A DNA stretch of 64,000 nucleotides from Fagopyrum homotropicum (GCA_033239125.1 BSWB01000002.1:50937001-51001000), one strand, 5' to 3'; shown: positions 24,237 through 35,219, counted from the stretch's first letter. The notes: generated by a model from the sequence alone, not told the origin. Program-made: numbers and translations.

Positions 24237-25115
24237 TCAATCAAGGTGAAGCGGGGCAATCACTTCCACCGGGGCTTCCGGGATGTACTTCTTCAATCGA
24301 TGCCCATTCACCTTGAAGTTACCACAATGATCTCCGCCTATCTCCACCGCTCCATGAGGAAAAACTTTCTTCACCACATATGGCCCGGTCCATCTTGATT
24401 TGAGCTTCCCGGGGAAGAGCCGCAACCTTGAGTTGAAGAGAAGGACAAGGTCTCCCTCACTCAACTCTTTCGGGATGATCCTCTTGTCATGCCATCGCTT
24501 GGTTCTCTCCTTGTAGATCCGAACATTCTCATATGCATCCAATCGGATCTCCTCAAGGGCGTTCATGTCTAGCAACCGCTTTTCTCCGGCCTCCTTGAGA
24601 TCAAAATTTAGCCACTTAATGGCCCAATGTGCTCTATGCTCCATCTCTACCGGAAGGTGGCATGACTTGCCATAAACTAGCTTGTAGGGAGTGGTGCCAA
24701 TTGGTGTCTTGAAAGCGGTTCTATATGCCCACAAGGCATCATGGAGCTTCATAGCCCAATCCTTTCTAGTCCTAGATACCGTCTTCTCAAGAATGGCCTT
24801 TATTTCCCAGTTGGAAATCTCTACTTGGCCACTAGTTTGGGGATGGTAAGGTGTTGCCACCTTATGAGTCACCCCATACTTAGCCAAAAGTGCTCCAAAA
24901 TTCCTATTTGTGAAGTGCTTCCCTCGATCACTAATGATCACCCTTGGTGTGCCAAACCTAGGGAAAATTACTCGGTTGAAGAACCGCACCACCACCTTGG
25001 CATCATTTGTAGGAGAGGCGATTGCCTCCACCCATCTCGAAACATAGTCAACCGCCAATAGGATGTAGAGGTTGCCACATGAAGAAGGGAATGGTCCCAT
25101 GAAGTCCACACCTCA
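24237..25115 (-). pseudogene. Athila-like 1 integrase core and C-terminus, after a nonsense codon
   Basis: This open stretch continues the pol frame after a TGA at 25113-25115. Athila-like 2 has Trp there, so a single G-to-A change explains the stop. It reads DFMGPFPSSCGN, then the three acidic integrase residues in VDYVSRW (first D), IISDRGKHF (second D) and GQVEIS (E), and a C-terminal region ending RWTGPYVVKKVFPHGAVEI. In the family, integrase joins the cDNA to host DNA in the nucleus. The domain looks catalytically complete, but it would be lost from the polyprotein unless the stop is read through. Confidence 0.9.
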
Positions 25116-27152
25116 CACATCAAATATTTCCACTTCTTGTATGTTGTTCAAGGGCATCTCATTCCTCCTTGAGATGTTGCCCGTCCTTTGGCAAGTATCA
25201 CAAGCTACCACAAAGCTTTGCACATCCTTGAACAAGTTTGGCCAAAAGAAGCCCGATTGCAACACTTTCGCACATGTCTTGTGTGCGCTAGCATGCCCTC
25301 CACATGGCAAGGAATGACAATGGCGGATTACACTCTCCACCTCATCCTCCGGTATGCATCTTCTAAACATTCCATCCGGTCCTCTTTTGAACAAAAGTGG
25401 CTCACTCCAATAGTAGTGCCTCACATCTTTGAAGAACTTCTTCCTTTGGGCATATGTCAAACCGGGAGGCACCTCCTCACACACTAAGTAGTTCACAATG
25501 TCGGCAAACCATGTCTCGCTTCCTCTAGACACTTGGAACAAGCACTCCTCCACCATTTGCAATTGCTCATCCCGGAATGAGTCATCAATCGGGATGTCCT
25601 CTCTTTCAAGCTCCAATGGTGGGAGTCTACTAAGGTGATCCGTCACGGAGTTCTCGGATCCCTTCTTGTCCCGGATCTCCAAATCAAACTCTTGAAGAAG
25701 AAGAATCCACCGAATCAACCTAGGTTTGGCATCCTTCTTGGTAAGTAGATAACGGATCGCAGTATGATCCGTATAAACAATGACCTTCGCTCCAACAAGA
25801 TATGAGCGGAACTTCTCAAATGCATACACAACCGCTAGCAACTCTTTCTCGGTTGTGGCATAATTGAGTTGGGCATCATCTAGCGTTTTGCTAGCATAAT
25901 AAATGGCATGAGTGCGCCCCTCCTTCCTTTGCCCCAAAACAGCCCCAACGGCTACATCGCTTGCATCACACATGATCTCGAATGGTAGGCTCCAATCCGG
26001 AGGTTGCATGATAGGTGCGTAGATCAAAGCGTTCTTCAACCTACAAAAAGCCTCAAGGCAATCTTTGGAGAAAACAAATTCAACATCCTTCATTAGTAGG
26101 TTAGTAATGGGCTTAGAAATTTTAGAGAAGTCTTGAATAAACCTCCGGTAAAAACCGGCATGCCCTAAGAAACTCCTTACCCCTTTCACCGAGGTAGGTG
26201 GTGGCAACTTCTCTATCGTCTCAATCTTGGTCCTATTAACCTCAATGCCACGGTTAGACACCAAGTGTCCTAACACAATACCTTCACTTACCATGAAGTG
26301 GCATTTTTCCCAATTCAAGACAAGATTTGTCTCCTCACATCTTTGCAATACTAATGACAAGTTAGCCAAGCAATCATCAAAGGATGAACCATAAACAGAG
26401 AAATCATCCATGAACACTTCCATGATATTTTCAATGTATTCCGAAAAGATAGCCATCATACACCTTTGGAAGGTGGCGGGTGCATTACACAACCCAAATG
26501 GCATTCTCCTATATGCAAAAGTACCCCATGGACATGTAAAGGTGGTTTTCTCTTGGTCATCGGGGTGGATAGGGATTTGGAAGAATCCACTATAGCCATC
26601 TAAATAGCAAAAATGAGAATGTTGAGTTAACCTTTCTAGCATTTGGTCAATGAAAGGGAGAGGGAAGTGATCTTTCCTAGAGGCCATGTTAAGCTTCCTA
26701 TAATCAATGCACATCCTCCACCCCGTAACCGTCCTAGTCGGGATTAGTTCATTGTTCTCATTGGTCACTACGGTCATTCCACCTTTCTTAGGTACTACAT
26801 GAACGGGACTAACCCACTTACTATCCGAGATAGGGTAGATAATCCCCGCATCTAGCAACTTAATGATCTCCTTTTTGACTACCTCTTTCATTATAGGGTT
26901 CAATCTCCTTTGATGTTCAATAGAGGGTTTGTGGTTATCTTCCATCAATATCTTATGCATGCACAAAGAGGGCTTAATGCCAACAAGGTCATCAATGGTG
27001 TATCCTATTGCCTTTCTATGCAGTTTCAATTCATTCAACAATTTATCAAGTTCATCATCATTCAAAGATGCATTCACAATCACCGGATAAGTAGAATTTG
27101 AACCAAGGAAAGCATACTTTAAATGAGAAGGAAGAGGTTTAAGATCAAGTTA
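25113..27152 (-). pseudogene. Athila-like 1 RT, RNase H and integrase zinc finger
   Basis: The frame runs without a break between stops at 27150-27152 (TAA, where Athila-like 2 has a Lys codon) and 25113-25115 (TGA). RT shows SPVHVVPKKGG, WRMCIDYRKLN, PFGLCNAPATFQ and the active site FMDD at about residue 225 of the open part. RNase H shows DASDVAVGAVLGQ and TEKELLAVVYA, then TDH and SENSVTDHLSRL. The integrase HHCC finger lies at the end (HCHSLPCGGHAS, ACDTCQR). In the family this part copies the RNA genome into DNA. All signature residues I can check are present. Confidence 0.93.
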
Positions 27153-30008
27153 AGGAGGACCTTTTTCGGTTGGAGACGATCCATACAATGTAGGTTGAGA
27201 TGATTGCAAAGCCATGGAAGCCTCCTTGAAGTCCCTTGATGATTGCTCACATTCAAGTGGTTGGTGCTGAAAAGACTCAGGAAAATCGACCCAGGAGGAA
27301 AAATCGGCCGATTTTTCTGGCAGTGGGTCGATCTGAGTTTCTGTTTTTGCAAAACTGGATGAAATTTCAGCACAAGGACAAAAATCGGCCGATTTTGCCC
27401 AGGCAGGCCAATTTTTCTGGCTGTTTTTCTCTTCTTCTAGCACTTCAAACCCAACACTTGGTAGCTCGTCCAATGCATTCAAGGCCTTAATTACTTCATT
27501 GCTACTCTCCTCAACTCCTTCCTCCATCAAGCTTGAGCTAAGAACCTTCTCAAGTGGATCCTTGAGCAAGATTGAGCTCACAACCTCTCTAGACTCCTCT
27601 TCTTCAACTATGTTGAATACATCTTCATCAAGGGTTGGTCCTTTTATCATTGTGGACAGCTTGAACTTGATGTTTTCTTCTCCAATGTTGAAGGAGAGGG
27701 TTCCATTCTTGCAATCTACTAGACATCCGGAAGTAGCTAGGAAAGGTCTCCCCAAGATGATAGGAACCGGATAGTCCGCCGGGATATCCAAAACAACGAA
27801 GTCTATGGGTACATAGAACTTCCCTAGTTGCACCGGAATGTCTTCCAAGATCCCAACTGGATGAGTGATTGAGCGGTCCGCCATGTAAAGTGTCATCTTG
27901 ACCGGCTTTGGCTCTCCTAGCCCAACCTTGTTGCAAAGTGCAAGCGGGATGATGCTTACACTTGCCCCAAGATCGCATAGGGCATCATACTTCACTTCTC
28001 CTACTCCGATTGACACACAAAAGGATCCCGGATCCCTTAGCTTAGGAGGCATCTCCTCCTTCATCATTTGAATCAACTCCGAGGATCTCTTTGTCATTCT
28101 TATCTCCCCATACTCCTCCAACTTCCTTTTGTTGGAGAGTATCTCCTTCAAGAACTTTCCATATGCCGGCATTCCTAAAATAGCATCCATGAACGGAATG
28201 TTAATATGCAATTTAGACATTAGTTCAAGGAATTTACCAAAGTGATTGTCCAAGCGAGCTCTTGCTCGTGATTGTAGGAACGGTAGTGGTGGCTTGTATG
28301 GAGGCGGTGCCACATATGTTGGCTCTACATCCTTGCTCTTGCCTCCATCTTCTTGCAATGGTTCTCCTTCATTCACCACTTGCTTCCCTTTAGCATTGTC
28401 CTTGGGCAAAGGATCTTTCATACTCAACCCGCTCCTTGTAGTAATGGCCAACACTTGGCCTCTTGGGTTGTCTTCGGTCCTTCCGGGAAGCTTTCCCGGA
28501 TCTCTATGGGCTTCACCCGCCTTTTGGAACACTTGTGCTTCCAACACTTTTTGAGCTTTAGAAATTGAAGTCACCATGCTCTCAAGACCACTCAACCTTC
28601 CAAGCAATTGCTCAAACATCATTTCGGTTCTATCCTTTGGAGGTTGAGTGAATCCGGGTGGTGGTTCTTGTGAAGCTTTTGGTGGTGGAGTTGTGCTTGT
28701 GGAAGCGGGAGGATTCAAGGCTCCATCCGGGTTAGAGTATGAAAACCCGGGATGGTTATGGTTGGGCCGGTAATTATTGAATTGCCGGTTGTTGTTGAAG
28801 TTCCTTGGGCCTTGATAGTTGTTGTAATTGCCCCTTCCCATGTAATTCACATCCTCCTCCTTGGAAGATAGGTTAGCTTGTGGCAGCACTTGAGGAGTTG
28901 CTTGGTTCTTCAAAGTTGTAGCACACAACTCCCTCAAGGACTTTAGCTCGTTGTTGATGGCGTCAAGCTTGAAATTGCACATGGTGACCTCACTCACCTT
29001 ATATACTTCCGCCTTTCTCCCTTCACTCTTCCTATGGGAGTATTTCTTAATCACTAGAGCTTGTTTCTCTACAAACTCCCAAGCATCATCCACATGCTTC
29101 TCCATGAAAGTCCCACCGGAAAGAGATTGAAGGTTGAATTGGCTATCTTCATCAAGTCCCTTGAAGTAGATTTCCAATAGCTCAATTTTCGGTATGCCAT
29201 GGTGTGGACAATCTAGGAGAAGGTCTTTGAATCTTTCCCAAGACTTGAACAAACTCTCTCTATCCTTCATCACGAAGGCATTGATCTTCTCTCTTAACTC
29301 GGTAGTCTTGGAAGGTGGGAAGAACTTAGTCAAAAACTCGGTTGTCATCTCCTCCCAAGTACCAACTCGCCCTTGTGGAATAGATTGATACCAAGCTAAG
29401 GCTTTGTCCTTAAGAGAGAAGGAAAAAGCTCTAAGCTTATGGTTGTTGCTCTCCAACCTTGGCGGTCTAAGTGTCTCCATCAAAATCTCATAATTCATCA
29501 AGTGTTGATGAGGAGACTCTCCTTCCATCCCTCCAAATTGATTATGCCGGATCATTTGTAGAACTTGGGGGCGGAGTTCGTAGTTGTGGGCTGCGGGATC
29601 TCCTAAGTTCGCACCCGGACGGTGTGCTCTTTGTGCCGGATCCATACGTTTCCCTAATGTTTGTGGTTCTTCAATTGCAATGGGCACAACCCTAACATTT
29701 GCCGCCGGCTGCGGTTGTGGTGGTGGAGGAGGTGGAGGTTGTTGACGATTAAGCTCTCCTTGTACAAGGGCTTGCCTAATCTCATCAATCTCCCTCCTAG
29801 TTGCTTCTTGCCTCTGATTGGCAAGTCTGCTTTCTTCCTCCAAGAGCTCATCTCTTAGCCTTATTTGCTCTAAGGCTTCATCCAATTCAGCTTGGAGGTC
29901 TCTTCCGGCCATCTCTTTTCCCTTTTTAATGCTCTTGGATCTAGATCTAAGGGTTTTCTCCGGTTCGGGATCGAATGGAGCTAAATTCTTGCCACGAGAT
30001 CTTCGCAT
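27150..30008 (-). CDS. Athila-like 1 Gag and protease
   Basis: The likely start is the ATG at 30006-30008 (MRRSRGK, PFDPEPEKT), about 115 bases after the primer site; related elements here start with the same words. A coiled-coil stretch (about residues 35-90) is followed by a Pro/Gln run, then the capsid-like gag domain (about 155-310: NQFGGMEGESPHQHL, LAWYQSIP, TTEFLTKFFPP, KSWERFKDLLLDCPHHGIP). An Asn-rich segment and a protease region follow (CDLGASVSIIPL, ILGRPFLATSG). The C-terminal linker contains KSADF twice, encoded by the family palindrome (27301-27314 and 27382-27395). The frame ends at TAA 27150-27152 instead of running on into RT. No CCHC knuckle is seen. Confidence 0.92.
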   Translation of the reverse strand: MRRSRGKNLAPFDPEPEKTLRSRSKSIKKGKEMAGRDLQAELDEALEQIRLRDELLEEESRLANQRQEATRREIDEIRQALVQGELNRQQPPPPPPPQPQPAANVRVVPIAIEEPQTLGKRMDPAQRAHRPGANLGDPAAHNYELRPQVLQMIRHNQFGGMEGESPHQHLMNYEILMETLRPPRLESNNHKLRAFSFSLKDKALAWYQSIPQGRVGTWEEMTTEFLTKFFPPSKTTELREKINAFVMKDRESLFKSWERFKDLLLDCPHHGIPKIELLEIYFKGLDEDSQFNLQSLSGGTFMEKHVDDAWEFVEKQALVIKKYSHRKSEGRKAEVYKVSEVTMCNFKLDAINNELKSLRELCATTLKNQATPQVLPQANLSSKEEDVNYMGRGNYNNYQGPRNFNNNRQFNNYRPNHNHPGFSYSNPDGALNPPASTSTTPPPKASQEPPPGFTQPPKDRTEMMFEQLLGRLSGLESMVTSISKAQKVLEAQVFQKAGEAHRDPGKLPGRTEDNPRGQVLAITTRSGLSMKDPLPKDNAKGKQVVNEGEPLQEDGGKSKDVEPTYVAPPPYKPPLPFLQSRARARLDNHFGKFLELMSKLHINIPFMDAILGMPAYGKFLKEILSNKRKLEEYGEIRMTKRSSELIQMMKEEMPPKLRDPGSFCVSIGVGEVKYDALCDLGASVSIIPLALCNKVGLGEPKPVKMTLYMADRSITHPVGILEDIPVQLGKFYVPIDFVVLDIPADYPVPIILGRPFLATSGCLVDCKNGTLSFNIGEENIKFKLSTMIKGPTLDEDVFNIVEEEESREVVSSILLKDPLEKVLSSSLMEEGVEESSNEVIKALNALDELPSVGFEVLEEEKNSQKNWPAWAKSADFCPCAEISSSFAKTETQIDPLPEKSADFSSWVDFPESFQHQPLECEQSSRDFKEASMALQSSQPTLYGSSPTEKGPP

Positions 30009-30124
30009 ACACCTAAAGAGTAAGAGATGTCCTGAAAGGCAAAGACACACACCAAAGAGAGATCAAAAGCAACAAGAAAGATCTACACTATAAACAATCA
30101 CAAAATGACTCAATCTAGACCTAG

Positions 30125-30142
30125 TCCCCGACAACGGCGCCA
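30125..30142 (-). other. Primer-binding site of Athila-like 1, tRNA-Asp type
   Basis: On the minus strand TGGCGCCGTTGTCGGGGA follows the 5' LTR after six bases. It matches the tRNA-Asp primer site used by Athila/Calypso-type elements with one base different from the copies in Athila-like 2 and 3. Confidence 0.85.
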
Positions 30143-30614
30143 AAAACTTGTTACGCTAAGATCGTGTGATGTGTGTACACAATAAGCTTTAAATTTATAC
30201 TCGTTATATTTATCCTAAATCCTAGCGAACCCGCAGTGTACGGGACGTTTGTAGTAGGGATAGTATTCCGAGGTCGAACACAAAGACTAAGGTGAAATCG
30301 AGTCAAACAATGGTCATAGATAGTGTTGATCTAATCAAAGAAAAAGTAAAGGAACAAAGAAATGAAAATGATGATATTTTTGGTTGGTTTTTGTAGCGAT
30401 CAAACAAGGATCACAAATCAAGCAAGATAATAAAATAATCTAACAACTCAAGCTAGCAAGGTAAACAAGTAACTCAAAACACAAGTATGTCATCAAGAGA
30501 GAAAAGTGGATTCTAGAGGTCAAGATTTCCGGTTATGGCATTGGACTCAAGGTTCTAAGGATTCTAAGGACAAGCTGTGGTGTTTGGGAAGAGTGTTTCA
30601 CTAATGGAAGTAAT

Positions 30615-30873
30615 TACCGGGTAGGTCTCTCACTTCACTAGTCCCGCATCAAACTCCTATTACCGGGTAGGTCTCAAGGGGTTAAAATAAGGAATTCCAC
30701 ACAAACCGGATACTACTTAAGGGAAACCCTCTCCTTACCGGGTAAGTCTCGGAATAGGGAAGTCTCAAGCCATAATCCCAGCACACTCGATCCAATAGCG
30801 GTTTATGAGGCTCGCTACTACCTAGTATCCATCATCTTAGGTATCTAAGGTCGGAAATCATCGGGTAGACCTC
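30615..30873 (-). repeat. Four-copy TACCGGGTARGTCTC array in the Athila-like 1 LTR
   Basis: Copies lie at 30615-30629, 30661-30675, 30736-30750 and 30859-30873 (the last is degenerate, catcgggtagacctc). Start-to-start distances are 46, 75 and 123 bases. The same four-copy layout occurs in Athila-like 2 and 4. It lies between the TATA-like box and the primer site, so it should be part of the transcribed leader. Function unknown. Confidence 0.9.
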
Positions 30874-31536
30874 TTCCCTCACTTAGATTAATAGCATTAG
30901 GTGATCCTAAGCTAAATTAGGCTTAATAAACACTAGGATTTAAACAACCAAACACCCTAACATACAGATTTATCAATTAGAGAGCAACAGGAGAATAAAT
31001 CGGGTTGTTCTACAGCTAAATCGGCCGATCTATCATGAAGAACAGGGCGATTTTTCTGACTGGTTGGGGTTTCGTGCATACAAATCATCCTAAACTAACA
31101 TATAAGTCCATTCTATCATCACCCTAGCCATAACCATCAATCCATCACTCCAGAATCACAATAAACTAGCCAATAATATGCATATCAAGATCCAAAATCA
31201 TCATACAAGCATACATGGTATTCATAGATGGATAATGAAAGATAAGCAAGTAAAATCAATAAATCTCAACCGAATCCAAGTTGTAGCAAGACTTACAAAC
31301 TCTTAAATGAAGATTCAAAACGTTTCTAACAATCCTTGCAATAGTTCTTCAATCCAAAATTACAAAAATCACTCAAAAGTCACTCAAAACCTCACTATCA
31401 CTCCTAGAATGGTGTTCTTCTTCTTCCTTCAATCCTTGAGAGTTTTTCTTCTCCTCCAATTCCTTCCCTCCAATGGATGAGATGTGAATGAGAGAATGTG
31501 GGAGAGGAGGTCCTTCAGCAACAACCTGCAGGACCA

Positions 31537-31545
31537 CTTATATTC
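31537..31545 (-). promoter_or_regulatory. TATA-like box, Athila-like 1 5' LTR
   Basis: gaatataag on the minus strand is followed by GTGGTCC, a context shared with Athila-like 2 (ttataaaag, then TGGTCC). It is the best promoter candidate for the gag-pol transcript. Confidence 0.55.
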
Positions 31546-31996
31546 TCCACCAAGAGCAAGGCCGGACAAGAGATCGTGGGACACGTGGCTTAAGTTGTCA
31601 AAGGCCCAAAAATCGACCCAGTGGATTAAATCGGCCGATTTTCCTGGCAGTTGGTCCGATTTTCTTCAGCAGAAGCATGCTATGATCGTCTAGCCATGAG
31701 TTGCTCCATTGCTTGCACCAATAGTGATCTTTGTGTTCTTTGTTGCTCCAATTATGCTCCTCCAAGGCTTTGGATGTGTATCATCATGAGGCTTGGCCCT
31801 CAAATGTATCGATTAACGTCCAATAGATCCCCGAATTACCTACAAAACCGATAAAAGGTAGTGTAGACGTCTTTTCTAGAAATGTGCCTGAATTGAGCGA
31901 AGACGTCATGAACCAATGCCAAAACGTGCATGAATGAGTGAGAAATCTATCTAAATGATTACCTAATCCTAAGTCATAAATCTTGTTATCAGAAAG

Positions 31997-33781
31997 ACTT
32001 CAGCCGAGTTCTTACAAAACAACCACAACGTTTCCCAATACGACAACAACAATTATAATCCAACACATCCTATAATGTACGGAACCCCGACTGTCCACTC
32101 CTTTGGATTACTCGGCTGCATTCCTAACCTGCAAGGCATCTACAAAGCGGTATAAAACCGTTAGCTAACATTCTAAGCATAAGAAGGATGGTAAAGGCTC
32201 GCATACACATAATAGAACATAAGCACATATCATGGTATCACAAAAGTCCGATTTATCATCTTCCATTACATTATCCCTTTACTAATTCCATTTATGGTGT
32301 GACAAAAGATTCATAAGGATCTCGCCCTTGTCCGCTTTCACCAAACATGTTTGTACTTGATGCGAATCAACATCACCTATTGGACTAGTCGCAAGGCACC
32401 TCCCGATCGCCCCATTTTGGACTGGACAAGCGGTCACTACCCGATAATTATACACTTGGGCCATAACACAACAATAAATGTTGTCTTCCTAATCCGGTTA
32501 ATCATTATCACAACAATTAAAAACACACACCACCATCAAGCATCATACTCATACATCAAAGCTAGCTAAGTAAGTCCGGCGACTTACCTCGTTCCAACGA
32601 TCAACCAAGAACATCCGAACTCACTTCCCGTAGGAATATAATTAAAGTCTGTTCAAGACAAGGCAGAATAATCAACAACTACTCACACAAGTTAGAAGTC
32701 CTTAGACTTCTAGTCCTATATGATCTTACAAGATCATACACTCTCATAATCTAGGATAACACTCCTGTCCTCACAACTCACAAAAACAAAACCATCAACC
32801 CATCCTAGGATACCCATATCCTAACCTCACAATCTTAACAATTAAAAGATCAGAACCTCAAAGCCTCAACAAGCCTCACATGATAACATCCACACTTCAA
32901 GCCTTAGAACGTACAATACATCCTCAAACCGTCACCTAAGGTTCAAGCCACTACTTGACATTCAACAAGATTAAGCTAGATCCCACCTAGCGTGCTTCTA
33001 GCGTATATACTCTCTAGGACAAGCGATGAACACAGGCTCGAGGGAGGGTACTCACTGGGGCAAAGACACGGGTGCGGAAGAAGGAACCACATCCGCAGAG
33101 AGGAGCAGAAGGCTACACCAGCTGGCTGGCTGAGCCAGTGGCCGCCCCTGTTGCACTAGGGAGCTGCCCCTTCGGTTCAGGTTGACCGCCCCTGTGGCAC
33201 TGGTTCAGTGGCCGCCCCGCGGAGCTGTCCAGCCGCGGGTGCGGTCGAACTCTAGAGGGCGATCTCGAACGAGTTCTTTCATGGTTCCCTTGATGTGTAG
33301 AGGTATCCTAGCTTACTTGCTTGGCTCCAGAACGTCCACCACATGGATCCACATACACACAACATCTTAGGCCGGATCCATTCACATGTAATCACAAGAA
33401 TGGGAGAAATTGAATGAATCTTGCCTTAGGGCTGACACAAGGATGAAGCAAGGGGAAGAAGAAGAAAGGAAGGGAAAGAACAAGAAGACTTACTGCTTAA
33501 CTCGGATATGCACCTCACTCCCTTGTTGGACGGCTTATTCAAGAATAAGCGGGAGAATGATCACTATGGGAGAGATGGAGGAAGAAAAGAGAAGGAAGAA
33601 AGAGGGGGAAGAGAAACACGTGAAATATGAAATTGAGAAAAGGGAGGGGGCTGCACAATAGGGGAAAACAAAGGTCAAGACATCCACATCACCTAGAGAA
33701 TGAGGGGTCACAAGCCAAAAGTGGATAAAATGACAAGTCAGTACGAAAACGGAATAAAATCCCGTCACTCAGCACACCGTG
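31997..33781 (-). repeat. Tekay A 3' LTR, middle piece
   Basis: The sequence resumes the Tekay LTR after Athila-like 1. On the minus strand it carries the attataggatg and acctgcaagg blocks, the leader block at 32458-32915, and a GC-rich motif cluster at 33140-33240 (gccgcccc copies). It ends at the target bases ccgtg (33777-33781) of Athila-like 3. The open frames inside are not genes. Confidence 0.8.
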
Positions 33782-35204
33782 TGACCGAAGGTATTTCTAT
33801 GGTCGTCTATACCCAATCAAAAGTAAATTCCGACCTAGCACTAAGAACAAGTATAGTGATTAAGTAAGGGTCGAACCCAAGAGAGTTAAGGTGTTTTAGA
33901 TGCAATTATCGATTATAATGACAAGTGGCACAAGGGGGGGGGGTTTGGTTGGATTGATGCACAAAAACTTATGAAAACGATTAATGCGACAAGTAAGACA
34001 ATAATGGATGAATCTACAGTAGGTTGATTCTAAGCATGCAATTGCTACTTTGGTGCATTCCTTTTACAAGTTTTTATGTAATCTCCCGTCTCGATCATAC
34101 ATATGTGTTGAGCCAACCGGCATCAACATAGCATAACCTATTAAAGTTTCGTAAACCTACAAGAACAAATAACAAGTTAGCATTCAAACAAAAGACTAAG
34201 GGATATAAACAGAAGATTAAAACCGTTAAACTTATCTTTATATTTGTGTTCCTTTTCTTTAAGTAATTACAACCCGTTATTACTTAAAGTTACTACTAGA
34301 TTAAAAACCCGAACCCGGAACCTAATAATCCTAGTTGTTTACATGCACTTTAGAACCTAAGGTGATCAATCTCAAGTAATAGTTAACATGCAATTAAACA
34401 ATGGAGATCAAGGAAACACAAAACATTACTGAATAAAACTTATATTAAAAGAACTTACAACCAAAGTAATAGAGCAGCTTCAAACCAACCCAACGTAGCA
34501 AGGGAGTTAGCAACTCATTATAATGGAAAAACTCAAGTCTAAAATGGATTTTGTGAGGAAAAGCATGGATAATTCTAGCAATCAGCCATGGACTATTTAT
34601 ACTACAAAAGACACTTAATTAGGAGTAAATAGCCGGCCTAAAACAACCACCTTTAATGTCATAAAGGTGGTGTAAACAGCCGGAGTAAAGCTTCTGGCGT
34701 TAAACCGCAGGGGCGGCCTTCAGGACCCGCAGGGGCGGTTAAGGCAGAATCGGTTGATCTTCTTCAGAACCGCTGGGGCGGCTACACAACTCCGCTGGGG
34801 CGGATCTTTAATGCACTTCAACGTTTCACCTTTCGCCTTCCTGACGTTTCTGATGTCAAGGCGCAGGGGCTCCTTAAGGCTAACGCAGGGGCGGTGACAT
34901 AGACTCTTCACCTTCCAGCTCCCAAGGCGAGGCGCAAGCAGGGCGCAGTGGGAGGCGCAGGGGAGCTGGTCTTCGTCTCGTCAAGGCAAGTCACCGCAGG
35001 GGCGACTGCAAGGACCTGCGGGGCAGTGGAGCAACATAAGCTTTGCTTCTTGATCGATCTTCACTCCTAAGTGCTTATAACTCCTTCCTTAGCTTCTTTT
35101 GATCTTCTTCTTCTGGACCAAGGAGTTAGTAGCATAAACCGGCACTAATGCAATAAAAAGACTCTAAAAACTACCCTATATGATAGTGATTCCATCACCT
35201 ATCA
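33782..35204 (-). repeat. 3' LTR of Athila-like 3
   Basis: It is nearly identical to 39361-40784. It contains a run of nine or more G near 33934, several ccgcaggggcgg motifs (34704-34717, 34726-34739 and more up to about 35030), and a minus-strand TATA-like gtataaatag at 34593-34602. Confidence 0.93.
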
Positions 35205-35219
35205 AACTCCCCCATACTT
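35205..35219 (-). other. Polypurine tract of Athila-like 3
   Basis: On the minus strand ataagtatgggggagtt precedes the 3' LTR. The shared core aagtatgggg is also found in Athila-like 1 and 2. Confidence 0.7.

Larger units (their letters stand above)
21167..31991 (-). mobile_element. Athila-like Ty3/gypsy retrotransposon 1, nearly intact
   Basis: This complete element has perfect target duplications (gaaag at 21162-21166 and 31992-31996), LTRs starting TGTTACG and ending TTATCA, a tRNA-Asp primer site, a polypurine tract and one long gag-pol frame broken by two nonsense codons. The FMDD-FSVYGSSFD stretch of RT and the gag wording fit the Athila lineage. The LTRs differ by only about five bases in the first 380 aligned bases, so it is the youngest-looking insertion here. 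The left LTR carries a 590-base deletion. Besides gag-pol it has a 1.8-kb non-coding tail before the 3' LTR. Confidence 0.93.
30149..31991 (-). repeat. 5' LTR of Athila-like 1 (full length)
   Basis: This 1843-base copy has termini TGTTACG and TTATCA in plus-strand reading. On the minus strand it holds the palindrome aaatcggccgattt (31628-31641) upstream of a TATA-like box (31537-31545). Downstream, in what would be the RNA leader, come a second palindrome copy (31018-31030) and a four-copy motif array (30615-30873). Confidence 0.93.

Noticed and set aside
27236..27490. Plus-strand open frames opposite gag-pol of Athila-like 1 and 2 (also 25188-25487, 26410-26595, 46554-46769, 48139-48324)
   Set aside because: They mirror well-supported minus-strand protein domains, so they are by-products of conserved coding on the other strand.
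30125..30142. Primer sites as tRNA gene remnants
   Set aside because: Only the 3'-end complement is present, at the position of a primer site; there is no cloverleaf around it.
30615..30873. Four spaced direct repeats looking like a small CRISPR array
   Set aside because: Spacing is uneven (46, 75, 123), the repeats are only 15 bases long, and they lie inside an LTR of a plant retrotransposon.
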